Positions 27,653 through 35,901 of a stretch of DNA of 64,000 bases are shown here, in pieces (the stretch's first letter is position 1; each line of letters opens with the position of its first letter). Made by a program: the position numbers and the translations under genes. Source of the DNA: CAWEQW01 sp963811365 (GTDB taxonomy: Bacteria > Actinomycetota > Actinomycetes > Propionibacteriales > Nocardioidaceae). Location of the stretch: assembly GCA_963811365.1 (NCBI GenBank), contig CAWEQW010000012.1, positions 183,559 through 247,558 on the forward strand. The letters run 5' to 3'. Below the pieces are notes generated by a model. The model saw only the letters and a list, made by a program, of their open reading frames with translations, was not told where the DNA came from and searched no databases.

Positions 27653-28200
27653 CCGGGCCGCTTGGTGAAGTTCTGCACGGCCACCCACACCTGCCGGTCG
27701 CTGTCCCAGCGGATGCCGACTCCGGTGTGCGTGGGCTTCTTGCTCAAGATGTTGTGCCGGTGGTCCGGGGAGCCCATCCACAGCGACACCAGCTGCCGGG
27801 GGGTGACGCTCTCGCTCACCTGGGCGATGTTCTCCGAGGCGTACGGAACCTCACAGCGCTTCACGAGCTTCATCAGGTCGCTGTGCTGGAACAGGTTCTT
27901 GTTCGACAGGTGCGTCGCCCAACCCACCGCGAAGCCCTGCACGCAGCTGCTGAGCTTCACCTTCTTGACTCCGTGGTCGACGCGCCTCTTGTTGACCAGG
28001 GCGACCACCCGGGCGGCGTAGTCCGACTCGGCGGCGGCCATCGTCGCGGCGGCGACCAGCCGGACGGCAGCCGCCTCGTGGCCGTGACGTGGCTGCACCG
28101 CCTCGACGCCGTCCTGGCTGTGTGCGGTCATCGACACCGCGAGGACCGCCGCCACGAGAGCGGTGGCCGGGCGCAGCAGGCGCCGGCGACAGATCTCCAT
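27637..28200 (-). CDS. secreted CAP (SCP/PR-1-like) domain protein
   Basis: 187 aa. A basic N-terminus and hydrophobic core (LLRPATALVAAVLAVSMTAHS) form a likely signal peptide. The CAP domain begins around residue 60 (YAARVVALVNKRRVDHGVK) and includes CVQGFAVGWATHLSNKNLFQ, SENIAQVSES and the end GSPDHRHNILSKKPTHTGVGI. The His/Glu residues of bacterial CAP cavities are present. Function of secreted bacterial CAP proteins is mostly unknown. Start ATG 28200; the C-terminus reaches into the 18-bp repeat array. Confidence 0.88.
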   Translation of the reverse strand: MEICRRRLLRPATALVAAVLAVSMTAHSQDGVEAVQPRHGHEAAAVRLVAAATMAAAESDYAARVVALVNKRRVDHGVKKVKLSSCVQGFAVGWATHLSNKNLFQHSDLMKLVKRCEVPYASENIAQVSESVTPRQLVSLWMGSPDHRHNILSKKPTHTGVGIRWDSDRQVWVAVQNFTKRPGSYSG

Positions 28201-28323
28201 CGACCCCTCCCAAGGCCACTGGATGATGCCCTCACACTCTAGGCCGGGAATGGACGAATCGGAAGCAAACGGACGAAATTCGGGTACTGGAACGGGGCTG
28301 TCGGAGCCGACCGCCCGTCCCGG

Positions 28324-28866
28324 TCAGCGGCGGCTGCTCCGGGCCGTGCGGCCACGCACGATCCCGATGAACGTCTCGACCCGCTCGTCGGCGGTGTCCG
28401 ATCGCCAGGCGAGACCCACGCCGGACCGGGGAAGGTCGACCACCGGGCGGGTCTCGACGTCCTTGCGGTCGTGCAGCAGAGCGACCGACCGCGGCACCAC
28501 GAGGATGCCGGCGCCCGCCGCGACCAGCTCGACCGCGTGCCGGGTGGTCATGGGAGGTGCGTCGTGGAGCAGGTGCTCGTCGGCGAGGTCCGCCACCGTG
28601 ACCTCGTCGAGTGCGGTGAGGAGGTGCTCGCGTGCCACGACCACGACCGGCATCTCGTCGTACAGCGGGATGAGGTGCAGCCCCTCCCGGTCGACCGGCT
28701 GCCGGACGAACGCCATGTCCGCCGTACCGTCCCGGAGCACCGCGACCTGGTCCTCGACCTCGACGAGACGTGCCTCCACAGGCGACCGGGGCATCCGTTC
28801 GCGCCAGGTCCGCAGCCACCTGTCCGGCGTCACGCCGGGGACGAAGCGGATCCGGAACGGTGGCAC
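28324..28866 (-). CDS. LysR-type substrate-binding domain protein lacking an HTH
   Basis: About 180 aa from a GTG at 28866 (VPPFRIRFVPGVTP). It matches the effector-binding half of a LysR regulator: beta strand FRIRFVPG, MAFVRQPVDREGLHLIPLYD, VVVVAREHLL and GAGILVVPRSVALLH. No winged-helix domain is encoded upstream; the space before it contains the divergent dienelactone hydrolase start. Standalone domains of this kind occur in actinobacteria and may act as ligand-binding partners. It could also be a 5'-truncated regulator. Confidence 0.75.
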   Translation of the reverse strand: MPPFRIRFVPGVTPDRWLRTWRERMPRSPVEARLVEVEDQVAVLRDGTADMAFVRQPVDREGLHLIPLYDEMPVVVVAREHLLTALDEVTVADLADEHLLHDAPPMTTRHAVELVAAGAGILVVPRSVALLHDRKDVETRPVVDLPRSGVGLAWRSDTADERVETFIGIVRGRTARSSRR

Positions 28867-28930
28867 GTGGCAACGGTAGTGCAGGGACGCCTTCCTGCAG
28901 GCCGGGGCGGTCGCTGCTTGGATGGGGGCC

Positions 28931-29665
28931 ATGAGCCTGCTCGACTCCTGGACCCTCGGGTCGTACACCGCCGACGGCACCACCCACCCGACGTTCCGCA
29001 AGGGGACCGGGCCCGGCGTCGTGGTGGTGCACGAGATCCCGGGGATCACGCCGAAGGTCATCGCCTTCGCCGAGGAGGTCGTCGGCGCCGGGTTCACCGT
29101 GGTGATGCCGCAGCTCTTCGGGACCCCGGAGCGACCCGCCGGCGCGCCGGCGGCGATGACGACCCTGGCGCGGCTGTGCGTGAACAAGGAGTTCACCAAG
29201 CTCGCGATGGGCGAGACGACCCCGGTCGCAGGCTGGCTGCGCGCGCTGGCGGCCGGGCTGCACGACGAGCTCGGCGGGCCGGGCGTGGGTGCCCTGGGGA
29301 TGTGCTTCACGGGTGGCTACGCCCTCGCGATGATGGTCGACGACTCGGTCGTCGCGCCGGTCGTGTGCCAACCGAGCACGCCGTTCGCGATCGGCAGGCG
29401 GCGAGCCGCGGACCTGAACCTGTCGCCGGGGGACCTGGCGATCGTGAAGCGGCGGGCCGCCGCGGGGTGCGCGGTGCTCGGTCTGCGCTACCGCCACGAC
29501 CCCGCGACCGGCACCCGCTTCGACACGCTGCGCCACGAGCTGGGCGAGCGGTTCCTGGCCGTCGAGTTCGAGGGCAAGGGCCACTCGGTCGTCACCGAGC
29601 ACCGTCAGCAGGAGGCGGTCGACGAGATCCTGGCGTTCCTCACTGGGCGACTCATCACCGGCTAG
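28931..29665 (+). CDS. dienelactone hydrolase family protein
   Basis: 244 aa alpha/beta hydrolase. VVVVHEIPGITPKVIAFAEE holds the Glu of the DLH triad loop, the Cys nucleophile is in ALGMCFTGGYALAM, an Asp lies in the RHDPATGTRF region, and the His is in GKGHSVVTEH. DLH proteins open dienelactones in aromatic degradation, but many paralogues act on other esters. Start ATG 28931; the alternative 28922 start would add three residues. Divergent from the LysR-like gene. Confidence 0.85.
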   Translation: MSLLDSWTLGSYTADGTTHPTFRKGTGPGVVVVHEIPGITPKVIAFAEEVVGAGFTVVMPQLFGTPERPAGAPAAMTTLARLCVNKEFTKLAMGETTPVAGWLRALAAGLHDELGGPGVGALGMCFTGGYALAMMVDDSVVAPVVCQPSTPFAIGRRRAADLNLSPGDLAIVKRRAAAGCAVLGLRYRHDPATGTRFDTLRHELGERFLAVEFEGKGHSVVTEHRQQEAVDEILAFLTGRLITG

Positions 29666-29781
29666 ACCGGCAGATCGCTCGACACGCCATCCGCGGCCGA
29701 CGATAGTGAGGAGGCGCGTCGCACCACGTCCCCACGACCCGTCGGGCCGGGCGCGGCGCTGGACGCATCACGGGGGTAGGC

Positions 29782-32142
29782 GTGCCGGAGCACTTCAGGG
29801 TGCCGTCGGACGACGGTCGTGACCGCGGCGCGGAGGCTGCGCTCGCGGCGATCGTCCTGTCCTCCGAGGACGCCGTCATCGCCAAGACCGTCGACGGGAT
29901 CGTGACCTCCTGGAACGACGGAGCCGTGCGGACCTACGGCTACACCGCAGCGGAGATGGTCGGGCGCAGCTTCGAGGCGGTCATCCCCCCCGAGCAGCTC
30001 GCCGAGGAGCGGGAGCGTCACGCCCGGGTCGCGCAGGGCACCGCGGAGAGCGGCTACCGCAGCGTGCGGCTGCGCAAGGACGGTCGACACATCGACCTGG
30101 TCATGTCCATGTCGCCCATCCGGGAGCGCAGCGGGAGGGTCGTCGGGCTGGCCTCGATCTCGCGACCGGTCAGCGAGCGCGAGCGCAGCGAGGAGCGCTT
30201 CGCCTCCCTGCTCGAGGCAGCGCCCGATGCGGTGATCTGCGTCGATAAGACCGGTCGCATCGTCACCGCGAACGCCCAGGCGGGCACCGCGTTCGGCTAC
30301 ACCCGCGACGAGCTCGTCGGGCACGACATCGAGCTGCTCGTGCCGGCCGGCGTGCGCCACCAGCACCGCGGCTGGCGGGCCGGGTACGTCGCAGCGCCGG
30401 CCGGCCGGCCGATGGGAAGCGGCCTGTCGCTGTCGGGCGTACGACGCGACGGCTCGACGTTCCCGGTGGAGGTCAGCCTCGCGCCGGTCGAGGACGCCTC
30501 CGAGCCACTGGTCATCGCGGCGGTCCGTGACGTGACCCTCCAGCGCCGCACCGAGGCGGCCCTGCGGGAGAGCGAGATCCGGCTGCGCCAGCTCGCGGAG
30601 AGCGTCGAGACGGTGTTCACCCTGCGCCAGATCGACCCGCCGGCGTACCTCTACGTGAGCCCGGGGATCCTCGCGCAGACCGGCTGGAGTGCCGAGGAGG
30701 TGCGCGCCGAGCCGTCCCTCCTGCGCGAGGTCCTGTACCCCGAGGACCGGGCCGAGGTCGAGCGGCGGCTGTACCTCGACCGCGACCCCGTCGGGCACCC
30801 GGGTGACACCGACGACCTCGGCGGCACGGTCAGCTCGGAGCACCGGATCGTCCGCCGCGACGGGGAGGTGCGCTGGGTCCGGACGGTGTCGTCGCCGGTG
30901 CCCAACCCGCACGGTCCGGCCGAGCGGGTGGTCACCACGACCGAGGACATCACCGAGCGCATCCTCGCCGCCCGGGCACTGGCCGAGGCCGAGAGCGAGG
31001 CCCGGGCCGCCAACCAGGCGAAGAACGAGTTCCTGTCGCGGATGAGCCACGAGCTGCGCACCCCGCTCAACGCGGTGCTCGGGTTCGGGCAGCTGCTGGA
31101 CCGCAGCCTCGCGGGCACGCCGGACGGCGAGTCGGTCCGGCACGTCCTCGATGCCGGGCGGCACCTGCTCAACCTGATCAACGACGTGTTGGACATCGCC
31201 CGGATCGAGGCCCGCGAGCTGTCGCTCAGCCCCGAGCCGGTCGAGGTCGCCGAGAGCGTGGAGGAGACGGTACGGCTGATGGGCCCCTTCGCCGAGGCTG
31301 CCTCGGTGAGCCTCGAGGTCGCGCCCGGGCCGGACGTGCTCGTCGTCGCTGACCGACAGCGGCTCCGCCAGGTGCTGCTCAACCTGGTCTCGAACGGGGT
31401 CAAGTACAACCGTCCCGGCGGCACCGTCCGGCTGTCCTGGAGCGGCAACGGCGACCGGCACGCCCTCGTCGTCGAGGACGACGGTCCTGGCATCCCGGCC
31501 GCCCTCCTCGACCGGCTGTTCGTCCCCTTCGACAGGCTGGGCGCCGAGAGCAGCGAGGTCGAGGGCACCGGCGTCGGTCTCACCGTCACGCGGGCGCTCG
31601 TGGAGCAGATGCAGGGCACCATCACGTGCACGTCGACCGTGGGCCAGGGGACGAGGTTCGCCGTCGAGCTCCGCGCGACCGAGCCGGGCGCGGCCACGCC
31701 GGTGCATGTCGTGCGACCGCCGGCGCAGCGGGTCGGCGCCCCCGACCAGGTCACGACGGTGCTCTACATCGAGGACAACCAGCCGAACGTGCGCGTGATG
31801 GAGTCCGTCGTACGCCTCCGACCCGGGGTGCGGCTCGAGCACGCCGGACTGGGACGCCTCGGGGTGGCGCTCGCCCGTTCGCGCCATCCCGACCTCGTGC
31901 TGCTCGACCTCCACCTGCCCGACAGCAGCGGCGCGGAGGTGCTCGCCGAGCTGAAGGCCGAGCCGACCACGTCGCGGATCCCGGTCGTGGTGCTGAGCGC
32001 CGACGCGGGCCCCCGGGCGCGGTCCCGGCTGCTCGAGGCGGGCGCCGAGCGCTACCTGACCAAGCCGATCGACGTCGACGAGGTCCTTGCGCTCCTCGAC
32101 GAGGTGGCGGCCGACGTGCGACACGCAGGGGTCGGCCGGTGA
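29782..32142 (+). CDS. PAS-domain hybrid sensor histidine kinase with C-terminal receiver
   Basis: 786 aa, no membrane segments, so a cytoplasmic sensor. Three PAS modules (about residues 20-140, 145-275 and 285-410; the second includes AAPDAVICVDKTGRIVTANA). HisKA follows with the phospho-acceptor His in RMSHELRTPLNAVLGF, then HATPase with the N-box VLLNLVSNGVKYNR, G1 VEDDGPGIP and G2 VEGTGVGLTVTRAL. The receiver domain starts at VLYIEDNQPNVRVM, with phospho-Asp in LVLLDLHLPDSSG and Lys in YLTKPIDVDE. The GTG start overlaps no other gene; the next gene overlaps its stop by 4 bp, so the kinase and the EAL regulator probably form one pathway. Confidence 0.92.
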   Translation: MPEHFRVPSDDGRDRGAEAALAAIVLSSEDAVIAKTVDGIVTSWNDGAVRTYGYTAAEMVGRSFEAVIPPEQLAEERERHARVAQGTAESGYRSVRLRKDGRHIDLVMSMSPIRERSGRVVGLASISRPVSERERSEERFASLLEAAPDAVICVDKTGRIVTANAQAGTAFGYTRDELVGHDIELLVPAGVRHQHRGWRAGYVAAPAGRPMGSGLSLSGVRRDGSTFPVEVSLAPVEDASEPLVIAAVRDVTLQRRTEAALRESEIRLRQLAESVETVFTLRQIDPPAYLYVSPGILAQTGWSAEEVRAEPSLLREVLYPEDRAEVERRLYLDRDPVGHPGDTDDLGGTVSSEHRIVRRDGEVRWVRTVSSPVPNPHGPAERVVTTTEDITERILAARALAEAESEARAANQAKNEFLSRMSHELRTPLNAVLGFGQLLDRSLAGTPDGESVRHVLDAGRHLLNLINDVLDIARIEARELSLSPEPVEVAESVEETVRLMGPFAEAASVSLEVAPGPDVLVVADRQRLRQVLLNLVSNGVKYNRPGGTVRLSWSGNGDRHALVVEDDGPGIPAALLDRLFVPFDRLGAESSEVEGTGVGLTVTRALVEQMQGTITCTSTVGQGTRFAVELRATEPGAATPVHVVRPPAQRVGAPDQVTTVLYIEDNQPNVRVMESVVRLRPGVRLEHAGLGRLGVALARSRHPDLVLLDLHLPDSSGAEVLAELKAEPTTSRIPVVVLSADAGPRARSRLLEAGAERYLTKPIDVDEVLALLDEVAADVRHAGVGR

Positions 32143-33305
32143 GCGGCCTGCTGGAGCGCTTCGCGACGATGTCCGTGCTCGTCGTCGACGACAACGCGGT
32201 CAACGTCGCGCTGCTCCAGCGGCTGCTGATGGCCGAGGGCATGGAGCGGGTGGTCGGCACGACGGACCCGCGGGACACCGAGGAGCTGCTGCGCGAGGTC
32301 GACCCTGACCTCGTCCTGCTCGACCTGCACATGCCGCACCTCGACGGACTGACCGTGCTCGACCTCATCGTGCGGTACGCGGCGGGCAGCTACCTGCCGG
32401 TCCTGGTGCTCACCGCCGACACCACCAGCGAGGCGCGCAACGAAGCGCTGTCCCGAGGGGCCCGGGACTTCGTGACCAAGCCGTTCGACCTCGACGAGGT
32501 CACCCTGCGTGTCGCCAACCTGCTCGAGACCCGCCGGCTCTACGACAGCCTCCGGCCGGTCCCGGCCGACCGCACCGTGGACAGCGACGGGGTGCGGCGC
32601 CGGGTGCAGGGCGTCCTCGACGACGGTGTGCTGCCCATGGCCCTGCAGAAGGTGGCCGACACCGTGTCGCTGGACACCGTCGGTCACGAGGCGCTGGCCC
32701 GGTTCCCGCAGCCGCACGAGCGCGGCCCGGCCGGCTGGTTCGGCGACGCCTTCGAGGTCGGGCTCGGCACGCAGCTCGAGTGGCTCGCGATCCAGCAGGC
32801 CCTGCAGGTCCTCGCCGCCGCGCCGAACACCACCTTCCTCGCGCTGAACATGTCGCCCGCGACCGTGCTGGGCATCCCGGAGCACGACCTCTTCCCGCCC
32901 GCCATGTGCTCGCGGGTCGTCATCGAGCTGACCGAGCACGTCCCGGTCGAGGACTACGGCGCCCTGCACCGGGCACTCGAGGACGTCCGACGGTCCGGGG
33001 CGCGGCTGGCGGCCGACGACCTCGGGTCGGGGTACGCCGGCTTCCTGCACCTCATCGCCCTGGAGCCGGACATCATCAAGCTCGACATCTCGCTGGTGAG
33101 CGGGCTGCACCGCAGCCGCACCAAGCGGGCGATGACCAGCGCACTCGTCGCGTTCGCCGCCGACATCGGTGCCACGGTGATCGCCGAGGGCGTCGAGGAG
33201 GCGGCGGAGCTCGCAGCGCTGCGGGACCTCGGCGTCCCGTGGGCGCAGGGGTACTACCTGGGCCGCCCGCAGATCGTCGGCCAGGACCAGCGCGCCATCT
33301 CGTAG
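32139..33305 (+). CDS. response regulator with EAL (c-di-GMP phosphodiesterase-type) output domain
   Basis: 388 aa. REC domain: VLVVDDNAVNVALLQRLL, phospho-Asp in LVLLDLHMPHLDG and Lys in FVTKPFDLDE. From about residue 165 an EAL domain: VGHEALARF (EAL), ALNMSPATVLG (Asn ligand), VIELTEHVPVEDYG (Glu), LAADDLGSGYAGF (DD motif), IIKLDISLVSGL (Lys), TVIAEGVEEAAEL (Glu) and QGYYLGRP. The main metal and catalytic positions look intact, so cleavage of c-di-GMP controlled by phosphorylation is likely. GTG 32139 overlaps the kinase stop. Confidence 0.92.
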   Translation: MSGLLERFATMSVLVVDDNAVNVALLQRLLMAEGMERVVGTTDPRDTEELLREVDPDLVLLDLHMPHLDGLTVLDLIVRYAAGSYLPVLVLTADTTSEARNEALSRGARDFVTKPFDLDEVTLRVANLLETRRLYDSLRPVPADRTVDSDGVRRRVQGVLDDGVLPMALQKVADTVSLDTVGHEALARFPQPHERGPAGWFGDAFEVGLGTQLEWLAIQQALQVLAAAPNTTFLALNMSPATVLGIPEHDLFPPAMCSRVVIELTEHVPVEDYGALHRALEDVRRSGARLAADDLGSGYAGFLHLIALEPDIIKLDISLVSGLHRSRTKRAMTSALVAFAADIGATVIAEGVEEAAELAALRDLGVPWAQGYYLGRPQIVGQDQRAIS

Positions 33306-33325
33306 CCGTCGACGTCTCGAGCCGC

Positions 33326-33410
33326 CTGCCGCCCCCGGCCCTGCCGCCCCGCCCGGCCCTGCCGCCCCCGGCCCTGCCGCCCCCGGCCCTGCCGCCCCCG
33401 GCCCTGCCGA
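33326..33410. repeat. GC-rich 15-bp tandem repeat
   Basis: Roughly five copies of CTGCCGCCCCCGGCC with one shortened or altered unit, downstream of the EAL gene. It falls in a 260-bp gene-free interval before the E1 alpha gene. No hairpin with a T-tract is evident. Confidence 0.75.
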
Positions 33411-33529
33411 CCGCGCTCCGGCCCTGCCCGCTCGCCCCCTCGGCCCTGCCGACCCCGCACGGTCGCTGCCCCCACACGGCCCCCGGCCGCGACGGACCAA
33501 AGACCCTGCCACCGGGGCGACCTTCGGCC

Positions 33530-33535
33530 TAGGTT
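33530..33535 (+). promoter_or_regulatory. putative -10 box of the E1/lipoyl operon
   Basis: TAGGTT, 32 bp upstream of the E1 alpha start, inside the only gene-free stretch before the operon. A GGGAGG SD at 33557-33562 follows it. No confident -35 element. Confidence 0.35.
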
Positions 33536-33567
33536 GCGAGAAACAGACCCCTGCACGGGAGGCCCGT

Positions 33568-34580
33568 ATGACCACACAGGCGGCGACCCGTCCTGCCGCG
33601 GCGCTCAGCCCGGAGGCGCGGATCAAGCTGTACGAGACCATGGTGCTGTCACGCACCTACGAGGAGGCGATCCTGCGTGAGTACCACGCGGACAAGGGCC
33701 CCGGGTTCGACATCGGCAAGGGGCTGGTGCCGGGGGAGATGCACCTGTCCGCAGGCCAGGAGCCGGTCGCGGCAGGCATCTGCGCGCACCTGACCGCCGA
33801 CGACGCCATCACCGCGACGCACCGGCCGCACCATCTCGCGATCGCCCACGGCGTCGACATGGACAAGATGACCGCCGAGATATTCGGCCGCGAGGCCGGG
33901 CTCGGCCGCGGTCGCGGCGGGCACATGCACCTGTTCGACCCGGTGACGCACTTCTCCTGCTCCGGCATCATCGCCGAGGGCTACCCGCCCGCACTCGGAC
34001 AGGCGTTCGCGTTCAAGCGTCGCGGGACCGACCGGGTGGCTGTCGCCGTCACCGGCGACGGCGCCGCGAACCAGGGTGCGTTCCATGAGTCGCTCAACCT
34101 GGCGGCCCTGTGGTCGCTCCCGGTCGTGTTCGTCGTCGAGGACAACGACTGGGGCATCTCCGTGCCGCGCGCCGCATCCACCTGCGTCGCATCGAACGCC
34201 GACCGGGCCGCGGCGTACGGGATTCCCGGGGAGCGCGTCGAGGGCAACGACGTCGAGGCGGTGTACGCGGTCGCCGGACGTGCGGTCGCCCGGGCCCGTT
34301 CGGGTGCCGGCCCGACGCTGATCGAGGTGCACACCCTCCGGATGTGGGGCCACTTCGAGGGCGACGCGCAGGGGTACCGGCCGGAGCTGGCGGAGGTCCC
34401 CGAGCACGACCCGATCCCGCGCTACGAGAAGGTCCTGCGCGAAGCCGGGGCTGCTCGACGACGCCAAGGTCGCAAGAGATCAAGGACCTGTCCAGCTACG
34501 CCGTGGAGGACTCGATCCGCTTCGCCAAGGCAAGCGCGACCCCGGACCCCTCGACCGCCACCTCCTACGTGTTCGCCTGA
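33568..34580 (+). CDS. thiamine-diphosphate-dependent 2-oxoacid/acetoin dehydrogenase E1 alpha (frameshifted near the C-terminus)
   Basis: About 336 aa after repair. Decarboxylates a 2-oxoacid (pyruvate, branched-chain) or cleaves acetoin. TPP motif VTGDGAANQGAFHES to VVEDN matches the GDG-x(n)-N signature; HRPHHLAIAHGVD and GRGRGGHMHLFDP are typical of E1 alpha. Two extra bases (a G at about 34447 and a C at about 34473) shift the last ~45 codons; the restored tail reads AVEDSIRFAKAS and ends at 34580. Start ATG 33568 with a GGGAGG SD. The acetoin-dehydrogenase AcoA type and the PdhA type cannot be separated by eye. Confidence 0.82.
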
Positions 34581-34589
34581 GGAGAGACC

Positions 34590-35634
34590 ATGACTGTCAC
34601 CGACTCTGCCACCACAGCGGCCGCCACCAGCCGCAAGCTGACCACGTCGAAGGCCATGGTCGAGGCCATCGCGCAGGAGATGGAGCGCGACCCCTCCGTC
34701 TTCTACATGGGCGAGGACGTCGGCGCCTACGGCGGCATCTTCAGCTCCACCACCGGGCTGCTCGAGAAGTTCGGGCCGGACCGGATCATCGACACCCCGA
34801 TCTCGGAGACCGCGTTCATCGGCCTCGGCATCGGCGCGGCGGTGGAAGGCATGCGACCCGATCGTCGAGCTGATGTTCTCCGACTTCATGGGCGTCTGCC
34901 TCGACCAGATCTACAACCATATGGCGAAGATCCACTTCGAGTCCGGCGGCAACGTCACGGTCCCGATGGTGCTCACCATGGCGGCCGGCGGCGGGTACTC
35001 CGACGGCGCCCAGCACTCGCAGTGCCTGTGGGGCACGTTCGCGCACCTGCCCGGGATGAAGGTCGTCGTGCCGAGCAACCCGGCCGACGCCAAGGGGCTG
35101 ATGACGGCCGCCATCCGCGACGACAGCCCGGTGGTCTACATCTTCCATAAGGGCGTGATGGGCCTGCCGTGGATGGTGAAGAACCCCCGCACGCTCGACG
35201 AGGTACCCGAGGGCGAGCACGTCGTCCCGATCGGCAGGGCCAGGTTGGCGCGCGTCGGCGGCGACGTCACGATCGTGACGCTGTCGCTCTCGGTGCACCA
35301 CAGCCTCGACGTGGCCGAGAAGCTGGCCGGAGAAGGCATCGACGTCGAGGTCCTCGATCTGCGCAGCCTGGTCCCGCTGGACCGCGAGGCGATCCTCATG
35401 TCGGTGTCGAAGACCGGACGGCTCGTCGTCGTCGACGAGGACTACCAGTCCTTCGGCGTCTCCGGCGAGGTCGCCGCGACGATCACCGACCACGACCCGG
35501 GCATGCTCCGGGTCCCGGTACAGCGCGTGGCCGTTCCCGACGTACCGATCCCGTACGCCCACGATCTCGAGTACGCCGTCCTGCCGCGACAGGACCGCAT
35601 CGAGCAGGCGGTGCGCAAGGCGGTCGGTGCATGA
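34590..35634 (+). CDS. 2-oxoacid/acetoin dehydrogenase E1 beta (one frameshift)
   Basis: About 347 aa. N-terminal half: SKAMVEAIAQEMERDPSVFY, MGEDVGAYGGIF, IIDTPISETAFIGLGIGAA. C-terminal half: KVVVPSNPADAKGLMTAAIR, IDVEVLDLRSLVPLDREAI and VVVDEDYQSFGVSGEVAA, the transketolase C-domain. One extra C near 34859 breaks the frame; removing it restores GMRPIVELMFSDF. Starts 10 bp after E1 alpha with GGAGAG. Forms the alpha2beta2 E1 with the preceding gene. Confidence 0.82.
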
Positions 35635-35864
35635 CGGACGTGCTCTTCCCTCCGTTGTCCAAGGAGACTCCGGACGCGGAGGGCGTGCTCGCCACCTGGT
35701 TCGTCGGCGAGGGCGACGCGGTCCGCGAGGACCAGCTCCTCGCCGAGGTCCAGGTCGACAAGGTCTCGGCGGAGGTGCCGGCGCCCGCCGCCGGCGTCGT
35801 GCACCTTCTGGTGGCCGAGGACACCGCGGTGACCCAGGGGTCGCCGATCGCCCGGATCGACTGA
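35631..35864 (+). CDS. stand-alone lipoyl-domain protein
   Basis: 77 aa, a single lipoyl/biotinyl domain and nothing else. The attachment Lys is in AEVQVDKVSAEVPAPAAG; DVLFPPLSKETPDAEG resembles the N-terminus of an E2 protein. ATG 35631 overlaps the E1 beta stop, so it is translated with it. A usual E2 would continue with a subunit-binding domain and an acyltransferase domain; here the frame ends after the lipoyl domain and a DUF222-HNH gene follows on the other strand. Either a free lipoyl carrier or an E2 cut short by an indel; the sequence after the stop shows no acyltransferase. Confidence 0.83.
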   Translation: MTDVLFPPLSKETPDAEGVLATWFVGEGDAVREDQLLAEVQVDKVSAEVPAPAAGVVHLLVAEDTAVTQGSPIARID

Positions 35865-35901
35865 CGCCGTCTGCTCGTGCCTGGGGCGCTCATGGCATGG
35901 C

